64,000 nucleotides of DNA from positions 1-64,000 of the forward strand of contig KL197724.1 of NCBI GenBank assembly GCA_000697665.1, in the 5' to 3' direction. The notes under the pieces are model-generated. The model had not been told where the DNA came from, made no database searches, and was given only the letters and a program-made list of their open reading frames with translations. The position numbers and the translations under genes were made by a program. This DNA comes from Jaapia argillacea MUCL 33604 (Eukaryota > Basidiomycota > Agaricomycetes > Jaapiales > Jaapiaceae). Positions within the stretch are counted from its first letter, which is position 1. Every line of letters starts with the position of its first letter. Below, one piece after another: positions 63,107-64,000 of this stretch.

Positions 63107-64000
63107 CTAGGAAAGCGAGGACCAAGATGAAGTATCGAGGAGGTGAGTGGTTTCCCGTCGAACCAGAGAATCATGAGTTTTGGTATACGATATGAATGAG
63201 TGAAATAAGCTCGGTCGGTTTGGTGCTATATTCCTTCTCTGACGCGTTCTTGATTGCGTCGGAAATGCAACTTTTCGAAGTGAACTCGTTGACGAGAGCA
63301 ACATTTCTGCAGTGCGAGTCCAATCTTGTGACTCACGTTCTTTCGAATGAAGGTGGATCCACCAGGGCTTAGTCTCGTCGTCAGGAACGTTCTCCTCGTC
63401 GGGGGGAACGTAGACGAGGGTCTCGAGGTTTGTGAATGGGGACAGATCGTCGATGAGTTGTCGGAAAGCTGGTTGTGGCTCAGCACAGGCATATAACTAG
63501 ACGTGAAAGGCATAATCAGTCGCTTCTTTATCTGAACGAGAATACAAACGCACATCATGGTCATTGTCTATCAGACAAAGATGCTTCAGGTGTGGGAGCG
63601 TTTCGACTACGATCTTCAATGCAGTCGAAGATCCCAATTCGAAATCTGCGCCTTTTAAATCCAACGATAGGCTCACGACGTTGGGAAACAGTTTGATAAG
63701 CTCTGCCAAATGGACATCATCCATATCCTGCGTCTCGTGGTGAAACTTGAGAAGTAAATTGGTGACCAATGGAAGAGGACCGAGGAAGTCTGGGAGGACT
63801 TCTGCGTCAATGGCCAAGATCGAAACGTTTTGCAAGATGTCAGGATCGATGGGGGAGAAGATTTCCTCCAAGTCGGCAAAATAGGCAAAAGGCATGTTAT
63901 GATGCCATTCACGAATGTCTGGTTGGCTGGCGAGGAATGACTTGGTTTCGACGAATTCGATAGCATGGTTACGGAACGTGTGGAGCTTGAATTGAGATCC
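63107..64000 (-). CDS. F-box/LRR-type protein, C-terminal part (cut by window end)
   Basis: The minus-strand gene enters from beyond 64000. Exons are 63554 to past 64000 and 63107-63496, joined by a 57-nt intron (GTGCGT...GTCTAG). The visible 279 residues hold leucine-rich repeats (LQNVSILAIDAEVLPDFL, LPLVTNLLLKFHH, LFPNVVSLSLDLKGADF, LPHLKHLCLIDND) and LSPFTNLETLVYVPPDEEN. The ending has SLRKVAFPTQ, a phrase typical of the C-terminus of basidiomycete F-box proteins. The F-box itself would lie outside the window. Convergent with the F-box gene at 61315. Confidence 0.75.

Noticed and set aside
63226-63564. Alternative end of the last gene through a 30-nt intron at 63307-63336
   Set aside because: The 30-nt segment is too short for an intron and reads through in frame to SLRKVAFPTQ, so no splice is needed.

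Overview
The window is nuclear DNA of a filamentous basidiomycete, most likely an agaricomycete. The evidence is very many short GT-AG introns (about 46-75 nt) with CTAAC/CTAAT-like branch sites, F-box-like gene families, an etherase-type glutathione S-transferase, a DIRS-like tyrosine-recombinase retroelement of the type common in agaricomycetes, and a NIMA-type kinase. No bacterial or organellar features were seen.

Layout. (1) 0.3-10 kb: a decaying array of an F-box-like gene family (3' fragment at 1.7-2.3 kb, gene at 4.6-5.9 kb, gene at 8.4-9.5 kb) repeated together with a degenerate minus-strand companion. Upstream lies a broken 2-oxoglutarate/Fe(II) oxygenase copy. (2) 10-13 kb: mostly gene-poor, with one clean tRNA-Asp(GUC). 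(3) 13.2-22.9 kb: a three-unit tandem array of long coiled-coil genes. Only the third copy keeps an intron and a transmembrane segment. (4) 22.9-28.4 kb: a rearranged zone holding a GST 3' fragment, an unrecognised minus-strand gene, an oxygenase remnant fused to a coiled-coil remnant, and an intact GST gene with a GC-AG intron. (5) 28.6-33.9 kb: a broken DIRS-like retroelement fossil. (6) 34.2-36.1 kb: two inverted, broken copies of the F-box-like family. (7) 37.9-41.5 kb: two convergent paralogous 2OG oxygenases that look intact. (8) 41.7-46.1 kb: three minus-strand housekeeping-like genes (unknown protein, isopenicillin-N-synthase-like dioxygenase, ubiquitin C-terminal hydrolase). (9) 48.3-55.7 kb: two tandem MFS sugar transporters, extremely intron-dense, with conserved 5-nt and 8-nt microexons. 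(10) 56.0-64.0 kb: a NIMA-related kinase, an unknown gene, an F-box protein, and a partial minus-strand F-box/LRR-type gene that leaves the window.

The left half (0-36 kb) is an accessory, duplication-rich region in which three families (F-box-like, coiled-coil, 2OG oxygenase) have copied, inverted, joined and decayed. The right half (37-64 kb) is more ordinary gene-dense DNA. No single pathway links the genes. The oxygenases, GST and sugar transporters suggest metabolism or detoxification, while the F-box-like and coiled-coil families look like fast-evolving, lineage-specific families. All exon boundaries were placed by eye from splice signals, reading frame and paralogue comparison.
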